This document shows, piece after piece, positions 7,197-15,438 of a stretch of DNA of 32,377 nucleotides; position 1 is the stretch's first letter, and each line of letters opens with the position of its first letter. Position numbers and translations under genes: made by a program. A model generated the notes under the pieces. The model did no database searches. It saw only the letters and a list, made by a program, of their open reading frames with translations, and was not told where the DNA came from. Origin of the DNA: JAYRWN01 sp041917975 (GTDB lineage: Bacteria > Bacteroidota > Bacteroidia > Chitinophagales > Saprospiraceae); assembly GCA_041917975.1 (NCBI GenBank), contig JAYRWN010000389.1, forward strand, positions 1 to 32,377, in the 5' to 3' direction.

Positions 7197-8399
7197 TTAT
7201 TGATATCCCGAACGATATTTCTCCGTGAGATGAAAGATCTTTTTCATGATCTCTTCGTCTTTATGGTCCAGGTGGCTGTGTTTTTGCTGGGTCGTGCGTT
7301 TGGCTACTTCGATGGCCTTAACGAGTTGAAAGGTTTGATAGGTTTGACCGGTACCCCAGGTGTAACTCGGCATAAATTTCCGACTGGTCTGTTCACCCAT
7401 GATATTGCAGCTGAAGCCGATGATGGTACCGGAGTTAAATTGGGTATTGACCCCGGTCTTTACATGGTCGCCCATAAAGATGCCGCAAAAGCTGGTGTTG
7501 GTCGGAATATAGCTGTTGGCTTGATAGCTCCATACTCTCACTTCGGAGAGGGTGTTTTTCAGGTTGGAACATCCGGTGCCGGCGCCCAGATTACAAAACG
7601 AGCCGATGACGGAGTTGCCGATATACCCATCGTGGGCTTTATTGGTATGGGATTGGATAACACTGTTTTTGATCTCTCCGCCTCCGGTACAAAAAGGTCC
7701 CAGGCTGGTCGGTCCGTAGATTTTGGTGCCCATTTTTAGGACCCCGTAATCCCCCAGCACAAAGGGTCCGCGAATCATACACCCTTCCATAACCGTGGCT
7801 CCGCGGCCGATATACACCGGTCCAAGTTCGGCATTGATGGTGGCGCACTGGACCTGAGCGCCTTCTTCGATAAACACGTTTTCGGGGCCCAGGACCTGAT
7901 TCGATGGGTGAATGGGGTCCGACTCGCGACCTTCAGTGACCAGCTTAAAGTCAGCGGCGATGGCTTTCTCACTATACTGAAAGAGGTGCCAGGGGTATTC
8001 AATGCTCACGAAGGAGATGTCTTTCAGCGGATAGCCCTGAAGCTCTTGGATGGGCTCATCGCGCTGCATGGCTTCAAACTGAGCCCGTGGAAAGCGGGCG
8101 GCGATGAGCTCGTCCTCATTCATCAGCGCCTCATTAACATCCAGATGTATAATAAGGTTAGCTAACTCACGTGTGGGTAACACGGCTCCGTTGATGAGCA
8201 GGTTATCATCCTGGATGTTGATGGGAAACTTTTCAGTCAGATGTTCCTGAGTGATGTAGGATACCCGTCCGCCAAGCATGAATTGCCATTTTTCAGCAAT
8301 GGTCCATATACCTATGCGCAACTCAGCCACTGGTTTGGCGAAAGTAAGCGGGAGCAGTCTCTCCCAGTTTTCATCATCGAATAATATGATGTTACGCAT
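7197..8399 (-). CDS. GlmU-family sugar nucleotidyltransferase / acyltransferase (Bacteroidota type)
   Basis: A 400-residue protein matching the putative UDP-GlcNAc diphosphorylase/GlmU-like family of Bacteroidota, which is thought to supply UDP-N-acetylglucosamine for peptidoglycan and LPS. The N-terminus (MRNIILFDDENWERLLPLTF, then KPVAELRIGIWTI) is the diverged nucleotidyltransferase part. From about residue 165 a left-handed beta-helix of hexapeptide repeats runs to the C-terminus (VFIEEGAQVQ, PVYIGRGATVMEGCMIRGP, NSVIGSFCNLGAGT, GVNTQFNSGTIIG). The canonical GlmU N-terminal loop (LAAGxGTRM) is absent, as in this family. The gene follows the L31 gene on the same strand, with a terminator hairpin ending 11 bases before its ATG and no room for an independent promoter downstream of that hairpin. 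Confidence 0.85.
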   Translation of the reverse strand: MRNIILFDDENWERLLPLTFAKPVAELRIGIWTIAEKWQFMLGGRVSYITQEHLTEKFPINIQDDNLLINGAVLPTRELANLIIHLDVNEALMNEDELIAARFPRAQFEAMQRDEPIQELQGYPLKDISFVSIEYPWHLFQYSEKAIAADFKLVTEGRESDPIHPSNQVLGPENVFIEEGAQVQCATINAELGPVYIGRGATVMEGCMIRGPFVLGDYGVLKMGTKIYGPTSLGPFCTGGGEIKNSVIQSHTNKAHDGYIGNSVIGSFCNLGAGTGCSNLKNTLSEVRVWSYQANSYIPTNTSFCGIFMGDHVKTGVNTQFNSGTIIGFSCNIMGEQTSRKFMPSYTWGTGQTYQTFQLVKAIEVAKRTTQQKHSHLDHKDEEIMKKIFHLTEKYRSGYQ

Positions 8400-8410
8400 A
8401 AATATTTAAC

Positions 8411-8438
8411 AAAAAAGCCCCAATTTTATCATTGAGGC
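8411..8438 (-). terminator. Rho-independent terminator after L31 gene
   Basis: On the minus strand, GCCTCAAT, a GATAAA loop and ATTGGGGC (8-bp stem with one G-T wobble) are followed by six T (8416-8411). It lies just after the L31 stop and ends 11 bases before the ATG of the glmU-like gene, so it may act as an attenuator between the two. Confidence 0.8.
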
Positions 8439-8451
8439 CTGCTTATCTTTT

Positions 8452-8718
8452 TTATTCGCTTTTCGCAAATTTTGAATTGACGAATTTTTTATGGAATTTA
8501 TCGATGCGGCCAGCAGTATCTACGTACTTCATTTTGCCGGTGAAAAACGGATGAGAGTTAGAACTGATCTCCAGTTTGATCATTGGATACTCCTTGCCAT
8601 CTTCCCACAGAATGGTCTCTCGGGTAGGTGCACACGACCGGGATAAAAACGATTCATTGACAGAGATGTCTTTGAAGACCACTATCCGGTAATTCTTAGG
8701 ATGAATATTTTTTTTCAT
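8452..8718 (-). CDS. rpmE2: 50S ribosomal protein L31 type B
   Basis: An 88-residue protein with the L31 type B pattern: MKKNIHPKNYRIVVFKDIS at the start, CAPTRETILWEDGKEYPMIK in the middle, and the strongly conserved SSNSHPFFTGK followed by a basic tail (GRIDKFHKKF). The CxxC zinc-binding pairs of L31 type A are absent, as expected for the zinc-independent form, which sits at the central protuberance of the large subunit. It is preceded by a TAnnTTTG -7 element (8741-8748) and followed by a terminator. It shares a divergent promoter region with the HAD phosphatase gene. Confidence 0.95.
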   Translation of the reverse strand: MKKNIHPKNYRIVVFKDISVNESFLSRSCAPTRETILWEDGKEYPMIKLEISSNSHPFFTGKMKYVDTAGRIDKFHKKFVNSKFAKSE

Positions 8719-8740
8719 ACTTTGACTTTAAAACGGAGGG

Positions 8741-8748
8741 CAAAGATA
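8741..8748 (-). promoter_or_regulatory. Bacteroidota -7 element for L31 gene
   Basis: TATCTTTG on the minus strand matches TAnnTTTG, 22 bases upstream of the L31 ATG. At the expected -33 distance (20-base spacer) only TATG is found, one mismatch from TTTG. Confidence 0.6.
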
Positions 8749-8889
8749 ATATATTATCCAATCTCTGGCATAATTTTTTGATAATATTTCTTACTAAAGT
8801 CGTTTGTTTGCCTGGTAGGAACCTGGAGGGCAGATACAAGTATAAAAAGTGTAATATAAATTTATCGTGCATATTCCATGGAGATAGTA

Positions 8890-8897
8890 TAACTTTG
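8890..8897 (+). promoter_or_regulatory. Bacteroidota -7 element for HAD phosphatase gene
   Basis: TAACTTTG matches TAnnTTTG, 22 bases upstream of ATG 8920. No clear -33 TTTG is seen. Confidence 0.6.
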
Positions 8898-8919
8898 CAT
8901 GTTCAATTAAAAAATTTGC

Positions 8920-9357
8920 ATGAATCACGACGAATCTGAAAGCTTAGTACCGGCTTTTAACGACAAGGGTGAGGCCATTAGTCCAATTTTACCAGAGAAT
9001 GTAAAAAATTTCCTGGTAGATATCGATGGTACCATCTGTGATGATATACCAAATGAAGAACCGCACCGCATGCTGACTGTAGCGCCATACCCGGATGCCC
9101 TGGAAGTGATCAACAAATGGTTCGATGAGGGGCACATCATCACCTATTTCACCTCCCGTACGGAAGAACACCGGCGTATTACCGAAGAATGGTTGAGCAA
9201 ACATAGTTTTAAATACCACCACCTACTGATGAATAAACCGCGGGGAGGTAACTATCATTGGATAGATAATCATATCGTCCGGGCCACACGCTTCAAGGGT
9301 AAGTTTACCGATTTGGTCACCCGCATTAAAGAAGTCGAGGTGTTCGACCACGATTAG
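8920..9357 (+). CDS. HAD-superfamily phosphatase, small soluble
   Basis: A 145-residue protein with the HAD motif I VDIDGTICDD (D34 nucleophile, D36 acid/base), a motif II-like TYFTSRTEEHR (S/T in the second strand, about residue 77) and a motif III region at MNKPRGGNYHWIDNHIV, where the D near 112 probably binds Mg2+. There is no large cap domain, so it belongs to the small-cap or capless HAD group that acts on sugar phosphates or nucleotides. Similar genes in Bacteroidota are sometimes labelled phosphoheptose isomerase, for which I see no support. No signal peptide, so cytoplasmic. It is convergent with the epimerase gene, with 11 bases between stops. Confidence 0.85.
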   Translation: MNHDESESLVPAFNDKGEAISPILPENVKNFLVDIDGTICDDIPNEEPHRMLTVAPYPDALEVINKWFDEGHIITYFTSRTEEHRRITEEWLSKHSFKYHHLLMNKPRGGNYHWIDNHIVRATRFKGKFTDLVTRIKEVEVFDHD

Positions 9358-9368
9358 GTTCTACAGCA

Positions 9369-10271
9369 CTAAATGGACTTGGGAACTTGAAACAACCCGG
9401 CTAACGCCGAAATCAAAGTTGGATAACGAAAGGTAAAACCGGAAGAAAGTATTTTTTCCGGGCGAATGCGTTGTCCTTTCAGCAAGACTTGGGCAAAGTC
9501 GCCTAAAACCCATTTTAACCATCCGGAAGGCATCCCGAACAGGAAGGCCGGGCGGTGCATGCGGGCCAAGGCAGACATAAATGATTTCATAGTCACCGGT
9601 TCCGGCGCCACGGCATTCACGGGACCGCTAATGTCCTGCCGCAGCAGGTGTTCTATCATATGGCAGATATCCTCTATATGTATCCAGCTGTAATACATAT
9701 CTCCTTTGCCAAAATAAACCCCAATTTTGAACATAAAACTGAACCGTAAACGCGGCAGAATTCCTCCGTCGCGGCTGAGCACTAATCCCGTGCGTAACCA
9801 TACGCGTCTCACCTCCGGGCGCAGAGGGTCAAGGGCTTTCTCCCAAGCCAGGCACAAGTGCCCCATAAAGTCTTGATCGGGGGCAAACGCTTCATCCTGC
9901 CATTGATCGCCGAGGTCAGGATAATAGCCGATGGCTGAGGCGTTGATCAGGACTTTGGGAGGATGATGAAGTTTATTGATAGCTTCCACCAAAACCGTGG
10001 TGGAGTTGAGCCGGCTGGAATACAACACCCGTTTACGCCGCGAAGTCCATAGCCATCCGGCCATGTTCGCCCCACTAAGGTTGATGACAGCATGCACTTT
10101 TTCTAACTGAGACGCGTCTAAAACCCTTTGGTCAGGATCCCAATGTATTCTTCCGTCCCCCGACTGTCGGCTGAGGATCTTCACCTCATAACCTTTGGAA
10201 ATAAGGTGACTACTCAGCTGTTTACCAATCAATCCGGTTCCTCCGGCAATAACTACGTATAATTTATCCAT
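9369..10271 (-). CDS. TIGR01777-type NAD-dependent epimerase/dehydratase family protein
   Basis: About 300 residues from ATG 10271. The longer open frame to 10343 adds 24 residues without family character and would run into the divergent promoter. The Rossmann motif VIAGGTGLIGKQL starts a few residues in, followed by INLSGANMAG, INASAIGYYPD (the S..Y site of extended SDRs) and VWLRTGLVLSRDGG. The C-terminal DUF1731-like region (FGMPSGWLKWVLGDFAQVLL, then KGQRIRPEKILSSGF and FRYPTL) is typical of the SulA/YfcH group. The reaction is unknown in this group. Soluble, cytoplasmic. Divergent from the ABC-transporter operon. Confidence 0.9.
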   Translation of the reverse strand: MDKLYVVIAGGTGLIGKQLSSHLISKGYEVKILSRQSGDGRIHWDPDQRVLDASQLEKVHAVINLSGANMAGWLWTSRRKRVLYSSRLNSTTVLVEAINKLHHPPKVLINASAIGYYPDLGDQWQDEAFAPDQDFMGHLCLAWEKALDPLRPEVRRVWLRTGLVLSRDGGILPRLRFSFMFKIGVYFGKGDMYYSWIHIEDICHMIEHLLRQDISGPVNAVAPEPVTMKSFMSALARMHRPAFLFGMPSGWLKWVLGDFAQVLLKGQRIRPEKILSSGFTFRYPTLISALAGLFQVPKSI

Positions 10272-10302
10272 ACTGTTAAAATATACTTGCCTGTATAAAA
10301 CA

Positions 10303-10310
10303 TATATTTG
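10303..10310 (+). promoter_or_regulatory. Bacteroidota -7 element for the peptide-type ABC operon
   Basis: TATATTTG matches TAnnTTTG, 31 bases before ATG 10342. No -33 element is seen at the proper spacing. Confidence 0.5.
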
Positions 10311-10341
10311 TACAATTCGTTTGGCCAATAAACTCCTCCTC

Positions 10342-12111
10342 ATGAAGCAATCGATAATCTATTTAGGGGCATTAGGTATTTTTCTCACCACGGCTTGTAA
10401 AAAGGAGGCTGCAGCGCCCATCAGTTTTGAAGTTAATACCCGCCTGAAGTCCGATCCGCAAAATCTTAATCCCTATACCACCTCCAGTGGTGATGCGCAT
10501 AACGTATATCGCTTTATTTTTCAAACCCTGGCTGAATACGACCCGTATTCGCTGGAGTTACAACCTGTATTGATCACCGCCCTGCCCAAAGCGGAAGCTG
10601 TAGATACCGGCCTTTACGCCGGGGAAGTGGCTTACCAATTCGAAATAAGACCGGAAGCGCGGTGGAGCGATGGACAGCCGGTGACCGCTATGGATTATCT
10701 CTTTTCAGTGAAATTATGTCTGTTACCCACCCTCGCTGAATCAGGATTTTCGTCTTATGTCAATACGATCAAAGCCCTTTCTTTGGCGGATGACAGTCCT
10801 TTAAAATTCAAAGTCACAGCGGATAAGGAATATATTCTTTCTTTGCCATCCCTGACTAATATACCCATCTTGCCCAAACATGTCTACGATCCCACCGGGA
10901 TCTTAGACTCTTTTTCCTTTGATCAAATCCGCCATCATGAAGCTTTGCAGTTAGATCTGATCAATAACCCCTCCTTGCTGAGTTTTACCGATCAGCTAAA
11001 GCAAGCTATTTATAGCCGGGATAAATTAATCGGGAGCGGGGCTTACACCGTAAGTTTATGGGAGACCAATCAAACGATCGTGTTGGAAAAAATCAACCGG
11101 TGGTGGGGTGATGCCTGGTCAGGCCAATCCAGTCTTTTGCAAGCCAATCCTCAGCGCATTATTCTGAAGGTCATTCCGGATGAAGCGGCTGCATTAACAG
11201 CACTAAAGGAGGGCAACCTGGATATATTACCTACTGCGAATTCCCTGAATTTTGACCAAATGAGCAAAGACACTGCCTTTAACCTAAAATATAATTTTTT
11301 ATCCGCGCCTCAACTCACCTACCTCTACATTGCCATAAACAATCAACATCCGGCTTTAAAGTCCTTGAAGGTAAGGCAAGCTCTGGCCCGCCTGATGGAT
11401 GTGGATGAAATGCAAAAAAGTTTAATGCTGGGCTATGGTCAGCGCGTTATCGGTCCGGTAAATCCTCTAAAATCTTATTACAACCGCTCCTTAACTCCGA
11501 TACCTTATCAGCTGGATTCGGCTAAAGCGTTATTGGCCGACGATGGTTGGGCGGATGCTAACAATAATGGTATTTTGGATAAAACCATTGATGGACGACT
11601 GCAAGAGCTGAATCTGCGCATTATGGTTACTCAGGCTGAACTAGGCCGGAAAACAGCCATCTTATTCAAAGAAAATGCGGCTAAAGCAGGGGTAAACCTG
11701 GAAATTTTGGCCATGGCTAATTTCCAGGAAATTCGCACGAAACATCTTAACACCGGCGATTATGAACTAACCACGGTGGCCAATAGCATCTCGGTGCCGG
11801 TGGATTATGATCCCTACCAGCAATGGCATACCCAAAGTTACCAAACCAAAGCTGGTAATTTTGCTGGTTTTGGTCATGCAGAAAGTGACCGGTTGATTGA
11901 AGAACTACGGGTGGAAGTCGATCCGCAAAAAAGGCATGATTTATACCTCAATTTTCAAGCCCTGGTCTACGCCCAACAGCCGGTGATTTTTTTAGTGTCT
12001 CCGATGCAACTAGTGATGGTAAGCAAAAAATTGGAGGCAAAAGCATCCGCTCTGGCTCCGGGCTATCATGAGAATAGCTATCGCCTGGCGACCGCAGCAG
12101 CTTTGAACTAA
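10342..12111 (+). CDS. ABC transporter substrate-binding lipoprotein (family 5, peptide/nickel type)
   Basis: A 589-residue solute-binding protein of the DppA/OppA family. I start at ATG 10342 because it gives a lipoprotein signal (MKQSIIYLGALGIFLTTAC, lipid-modified Cys19); an upstream TTG at 10321 only adds residues. Family marks include SDPQNLNPYTT near residue 35, FQTLAEYDP, the RPEARWSDGQPVTAMDYLFS block near residue 110, and VRQALARLMDVDEM near 350. It would sit on the outer face of the inner membrane (or be exported further) and deliver oligopeptides or similar ligands to the two permeases downstream. The ligand cannot be told. The C-terminal segment (DYDPYQQWHTQSY, then NFAGFGHAESDRLI) is standard for the family. 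Confidence 0.92.
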   Translation: MKQSIIYLGALGIFLTTACKKEAAAPISFEVNTRLKSDPQNLNPYTTSSGDAHNVYRFIFQTLAEYDPYSLELQPVLITALPKAEAVDTGLYAGEVAYQFEIRPEARWSDGQPVTAMDYLFSVKLCLLPTLAESGFSSYVNTIKALSLADDSPLKFKVTADKEYILSLPSLTNIPILPKHVYDPTGILDSFSFDQIRHHEALQLDLINNPSLLSFTDQLKQAIYSRDKLIGSGAYTVSLWETNQTIVLEKINRWWGDAWSGQSSLLQANPQRIILKVIPDEAAALTALKEGNLDILPTANSLNFDQMSKDTAFNLKYNFLSAPQLTYLYIAINNQHPALKSLKVRQALARLMDVDEMQKSLMLGYGQRVIGPVNPLKSYYNRSLTPIPYQLDSAKALLADDGWADANNNGILDKTIDGRLQELNLRIMVTQAELGRKTAILFKENAAKAGVNLEILAMANFQEIRTKHLNTGDYELTTVANSISVPVDYDPYQQWHTQSYQTKAGNFAGFGHAESDRLIEELRVEVDPQKRHDLYLNFQALVYAQQPVIFLVSPMQLVMVSKKLEAKASALAPGYHENSYRLATAAALN

Positions 12112-12131
12112 CGGGAGCAGATTAAAAAATG

Positions 12132-12164
12132 CCGGTAGAAAAAAACACGTATTTTTAGAACCGG
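12132..12164 (+). promoter_or_regulatory. Intergenic hairpin between binding-protein and permease genes
   Basis: CCGGT (12132-12136) pairs with ACCGG (12160-12164), and an inner run of A faces a run of T (around 12152-12156). A hairpin here could protect the binding-protein transcript or reduce permease expression. It is weak and imperfect. Confidence 0.3.
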
Positions 12165-12197
12165 TTTGCCGTAATAATCCAAGGTGGCTGTCCGATC

Positions 12198-13631
12198 ATG
12201 TGGCTACAAAATCTGATCTGGTTAGGGCGTAAATTATTCAGTGTGGGAATATCCCTGGTCGCTGTACTCACGCTTTGTTTTGTGCTCAGTCAGTTTCAGC
12301 CGGATGATCCCGCTACCCGCTTGGCGGGAGAATTACCCTTAGAAGGTGCTGCTGAGTATACGGTGCAGTTATATCACCAGCGTTATCTGGCTGCCGCCCA
12401 CAAATTGCGCTTAGACCGACCGAAGTTTTATTTTACCCTGATGCCAAAAGGATTTCCGGACACATTATTGCGCTGGGGTCACCCACCGACCAGGGCGTAT
12501 TACCGACTACTCTGGGTGATCAGCCGGGATTGGAACCAGGTCCTCACTTTTCAAGCCGCTTTGGATACCCTTGCTGCCCAGATAAAACAGCTGCCGGACT
12601 CATTGCATCTTCAGGCAGCAAATCAGCTACGCCTGATTCATGCCGCCACATCCCGCAATGAAGTCTCCACCCAGACGCAGGCTTTGGTGTCCTTAGTCCG
12701 GAAGTCTTCCGACCGCCTGTGGCAAGACCAAGGCGCCGGTTTACAACTGCACCTCCAGCAGTTGATGACTGGTGACGGACGCACAGTCCCGGGGTTTAGT
12801 TTCCGATGGCATGGTTCCGACAATCAGTATCATTACTGGATCAGTCGCGCTTTGACCTTTACATTCGACGTGTCTTTGGTGGATGGACGATCGCCGCAGA
12901 AAAAAATTGTGGAAGCCTTTTTCTGGACTTTTTCAATTCATCTTTTGGCGGCGCTGCTGGCTATAGGTGCTGCCGTGTGGTTAGGTATATATTTAGGGGC
13001 GTTTGCCTCTTCAGGGGTGAGAAAATGGGTGGCTGGTGGTTTGTATTTTTTATACGCCATGCCGGTGTTTTGGTTAGGAACCCTGGCAGTGATTTTTTTA
13101 ACCACGCCTACCTATAGCGTTTGGCTGGACTGGTTCCCTTCTATCGGCGTGGTGGAGAACTATGCCGGAGGATCTTGGTGGAGCCGCTTCGGGCAGTCCA
13201 TGCCACGCATCATATTACCTGTTCTGGTAATATTTTTAAGTTTACTTCCCTATCTGACCCGGCAGATGCAGCAGGCGGTAGAAGCAGAACTCCGCAAGGA
13301 ATATGCCTTTTTTGCGTTGGCCAAAGGTCTGACGCATCGACAGGTAGTTTGGAAGCATGTAGTGCCCAACAGCTGGTTTCCTCTGCTGACCATTATTTCG
13401 AACCTGCTGCCCTGGCTTATTTCCGGCTCGGTAACTATCGAATATATCTTTAACATTCCTGGCATGGGCCGTCTTTTGTACGATGCCGTCATCTATCAGG
13501 ACTGGCCGGTCATTTTTGCGTTGATTATGCTTTCCGCCATCCTGACCTCCATGGGCATGGTCCTGGTAGAGTGGTTATACCGATTGTTGGATCCCCGTGT
13601 ACGTTATGCGGTACAAAGCTCAGGATCATGA
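12198..13631 (+). CDS. ABC transporter permease (DppB/OppB-like) with long extracytoplasmic insert
   Basis: A 477-residue inner-membrane permease. One TM helix (about residues 13-33) is followed by roughly 200 residues of polar, Gln/Leu-rich sequence. The membrane core then resumes near residue 240 (AFFWTFSIHLLAALLAIGA), with a permease loop at FFALAKGLTHRQVVWKHVV (about 370-390) that contacts the ATPase, and the family hallmark SGSVTIEYIFNIPGMGRLLYD. Typical DppB proteins are about 310-340 residues with a smaller first loop, so the insert is a distinguishing feature. The stop overlaps the next permease start by four bases (ATGA at 13628-13631), so the two are translationally coupled. Confidence 0.92.
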   Translation: MWLQNLIWLGRKLFSVGISLVAVLTLCFVLSQFQPDDPATRLAGELPLEGAAEYTVQLYHQRYLAAAHKLRLDRPKFYFTLMPKGFPDTLLRWGHPPTRAYYRLLWVISRDWNQVLTFQAALDTLAAQIKQLPDSLHLQAANQLRLIHAATSRNEVSTQTQALVSLVRKSSDRLWQDQGAGLQLHLQQLMTGDGRTVPGFSFRWHGSDNQYHYWISRALTFTFDVSLVDGRSPQKKIVEAFFWTFSIHLLAALLAIGAAVWLGIYLGAFASSGVRKWVAGGLYFLYAMPVFWLGTLAVIFLTTPTYSVWLDWFPSIGVVENYAGGSWWSRFGQSMPRIILPVLVIFLSLLPYLTRQMQQAVEAELRKEYAFFALAKGLTHRQVVWKHVVPNSWFPLLTIISNLLPWLISGSVTIEYIFNIPGMGRLLYDAVIYQDWPVIFALIMLSAILTSMGMVLVEWLYRLLDPRVRYAVQSSGS

Positions 13632-14860
13632 AGGGGCAGGTCAAACCATTTACTCATTTAGAACACGTACCGCGCTGGCTGATCAGAGGGCTTGTATTTT
13701 CATTTATATTGGGCTTAGGGAGTGATTTTATCGCCAATGAGCGTCCCCTGGTGGTTCGTTATGAGGAGAGGATTTTTTTCCCCGTTTGTCGTGCCTACCT
13801 GCAAACCTGGGGTTGGCTGGAACATCACCCGGTCATGGATGTGCGCAATGAACACCACCGGCAGCATTGGATGCTCAGGCCACCGATCGTTTATCATTAC
13901 AATACACTCGATTCACATCACACGAATTATGTCGGCCCTTTTGATCGTCAGCAAGTACCCTGGCGGGAAAGACACTGGTTAGGGACGGATCAACTGGGTC
14001 GGGACACTTTTGCCGGACTCTTCGCTGGCTTGCGGGTAGCCTGGTTGGTGGGGTTGGGAGCGGTCCTGCTGGCCGCCGGTTTAGGTATAGGCTTGGGCAT
14101 CCTTGCCGGGTACTTTGGCAACCGATTTTGGAAAGTGGGCCTGGCTGATTTGGTTGTTCTAAGCTTGTTGATAGTTTGTTCGATTTACTTGTGGGTGATT
14201 TATTACCCCTGGCATGTCCATAGTCTTGGCCATGGGGGCCAGAGCCTGAAGGTCAGTTGGTGGTTGCTGCTGGGCGGGGGATTTATCATTTGGATCAAAC
14301 GCACCAAACACTGGACGCGCCGCTGGCATGTACCCGCGGACACCATTATTTTAAGGATAATAGAATGGCTAAAAGCTATCCCGGGAGTATTTTTAGTGTT
14401 GACTTTCATGGGTCTGGTGGATAAACCTACCTTGGGATCACTTATTTTTATCATTGGGCTGACGGCCTGGCCCACCATGGCCCAATATACCCGTGCGGAA
14501 CTGCTAAAGGTAAAACATCAGTCCTTTGTTGAATCGGTGTATGCTTTAGGACTTAGCCACCTGCGCATAATAGGCGTTCATATTTTTCCGGTAATTTTAG
14601 GACCATTAGCCATCACCTGGGCTTTTGCTTTCAGTAATGCCATTCTCATCGAATCTGCGCTTTCTTTTCTTGGTCTGGGTCTGGCCGTAGACCAAGTTTC
14701 GTGGGGAAGTTTATTAAACGAAGCTCGTCAGCACCTGCCTGCTTGGTGGCTGGCCTTGTTCCCCGGTCTCGGTATTTTCAGTATGGTTTATGCTTTTAAC
14801 CGGCTGGGAGATGCTATTTTACTGGCTTTTCAACCTCAAGAAAACCGGAAACCCTTATAA
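13628..14860 (+). CDS. ABC transporter permease (DppC/OppC-like)
   Basis: A 410-residue partner permease starting at the ATGA overlap. The longer frame back to 13571 lies inside the previous gene. Family marks are WLGTDQLGRDTFAGLFAGLR near residue 118, an EAA-type loop (ELLKVKHQSFVESVYALGLS) near 295, and ESALSFLGLGLAVDQVSWGS near 340. Between the second and third membrane helices there is an extra segment of about 80 residues (IYYPWHVHSLGHGG, then WIKRTKHWTRRWHVPADT). No ATP-binding subunit genes follow: the next gene is HU with its own promoter, so the ATPases must be encoded elsewhere. Confidence 0.92.
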   Translation: MKGQVKPFTHLEHVPRWLIRGLVFSFILGLGSDFIANERPLVVRYEERIFFPVCRAYLQTWGWLEHHPVMDVRNEHHRQHWMLRPPIVYHYNTLDSHHTNYVGPFDRQQVPWRERHWLGTDQLGRDTFAGLFAGLRVAWLVGLGAVLLAAGLGIGLGILAGYFGNRFWKVGLADLVVLSLLIVCSIYLWVIYYPWHVHSLGHGGQSLKVSWWLLLGGGFIIWIKRTKHWTRRWHVPADTIILRIIEWLKAIPGVFLVLTFMGLVDKPTLGSLIFIIGLTAWPTMAQYTRAELLKVKHQSFVESVYALGLSHLRIIGVHIFPVILGPLAITWAFAFSNAILIESALSFLGLGLAVDQVSWGSLLNEARQHLPAWWLALFPGLGIFSMVYAFNRLGDAILLAFQPQENRKPL

Positions 14861-14895
14861 ATAGGGCATTTTATTAAAAAAAGATGGTATTATAT

Positions 14896-14927
14896 TTTGT
14901 ATTTATATATAAGTCCTTTTAACTTTG
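14896..14927 (+). promoter_or_regulatory. Full Bacteroidota promoter for HU gene
   Basis: TTTG (14896-14899), a 20-base spacer, then TAACTTTG (14920-14927) match the -33/-7 consensus TTTG-N19-21-TAnnTTTG exactly. The expected transcript start is about 14933, some 30 bases before the HU ATG. This is the strongest promoter in the window. Confidence 0.85.
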
Positions 14928-14964
14928 GCGCGTTAAATATTTTAATAAATTAAAACCTCTAATT

Positions 14965-15237
14965 ATGAACAAGGGAGATTTGGTAGATCACATAGCTAAA
15001 GTTGCCGGGATTACCAAGACGGAAGCTGGCGATGCGTTGAATGCAGTGGTAAGCGGTATATCCAGCAGTTTAAAGAAAGGTGATAAAGTATCCTTGATCG
15101 GTTTCGGTACTTTCTCCGTAACAAAAAGAAAAGCCCGCTTAGGTAGAAATCCTCAGACCGGCAAAGAGATCAAAATACCGGCACGTAAAATCGTGAAATT
15201 TAAGGCAGGAAAAACATTGTCTGACAAGGTAAAATAA
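14965..15237 (+). CDS. hup: HU-family DNA-binding protein
   Basis: A 90-residue histone-like protein, the standard HU length. It shows MNKGDLVDHIAKVAGITKTE at the start, the GFGTFSVTKRKARLGRNPQT hallmark containing the arm proline (RNP), and a basic end (KIVKFKAGKTLSDKVK). It binds and bends DNA as a dimer and organises the nucleoid. It is a single-gene transcription unit with a perfect consensus promoter upstream and a strong terminator downstream, consistent with high expression. Confidence 0.96.
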   Translation: MNKGDLVDHIAKVAGITKTEAGDALNAVVSGISSSLKKGDKVSLIGFGTFSVTKRKARLGRNPQTGKEIKIPARKIVKFKAGKTLSDKVK

Positions 15238-15279
15238 CCTGGGGATCATTCAATTCTGCTTAAACGAAAATTATTTTGG

Positions 15280-15316
15280 CGGAGCAATTTGTAACACGAA
15301 TTGCTCCGTTTTTTTT
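15280..15316 (+). terminator. Rho-independent terminator after HU gene
   Basis: CGGAGCAATT (15280-15289) and AATTGCTCCG (15299-15308) form a perfect 10-bp stem with a 9-base loop, followed by eight T (15309-15316), 43 bases after the HU stop. Confidence 0.93.
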
Positions 15317-15384
15317 TATGGATATACTGATGTTTTATATTCAGATGGCTTCACGTCTGCTCCATTAGCCCTCCGATTTGTGAT

Positions 15385-15392
15385 TATATTTG
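15385..15392 (+). promoter_or_regulatory. Bacteroidota -7 element for the cystathionine gene
   Basis: TATATTTG matches TAnnTTTG, 46 bases upstream of ATG 15439. No -33 TTTG is seen at the right spacing. Confidence 0.5.
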
Positions 15393-15438
15393 CCCAGAGT
15401 TAATTCATTTAGTACATTAAGGTCAAATCATCATTACC

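Noticed and set aside
7200..7739. 179-codon plus frame
   Set aside because: Antisense shadow of the glmU-like gene.
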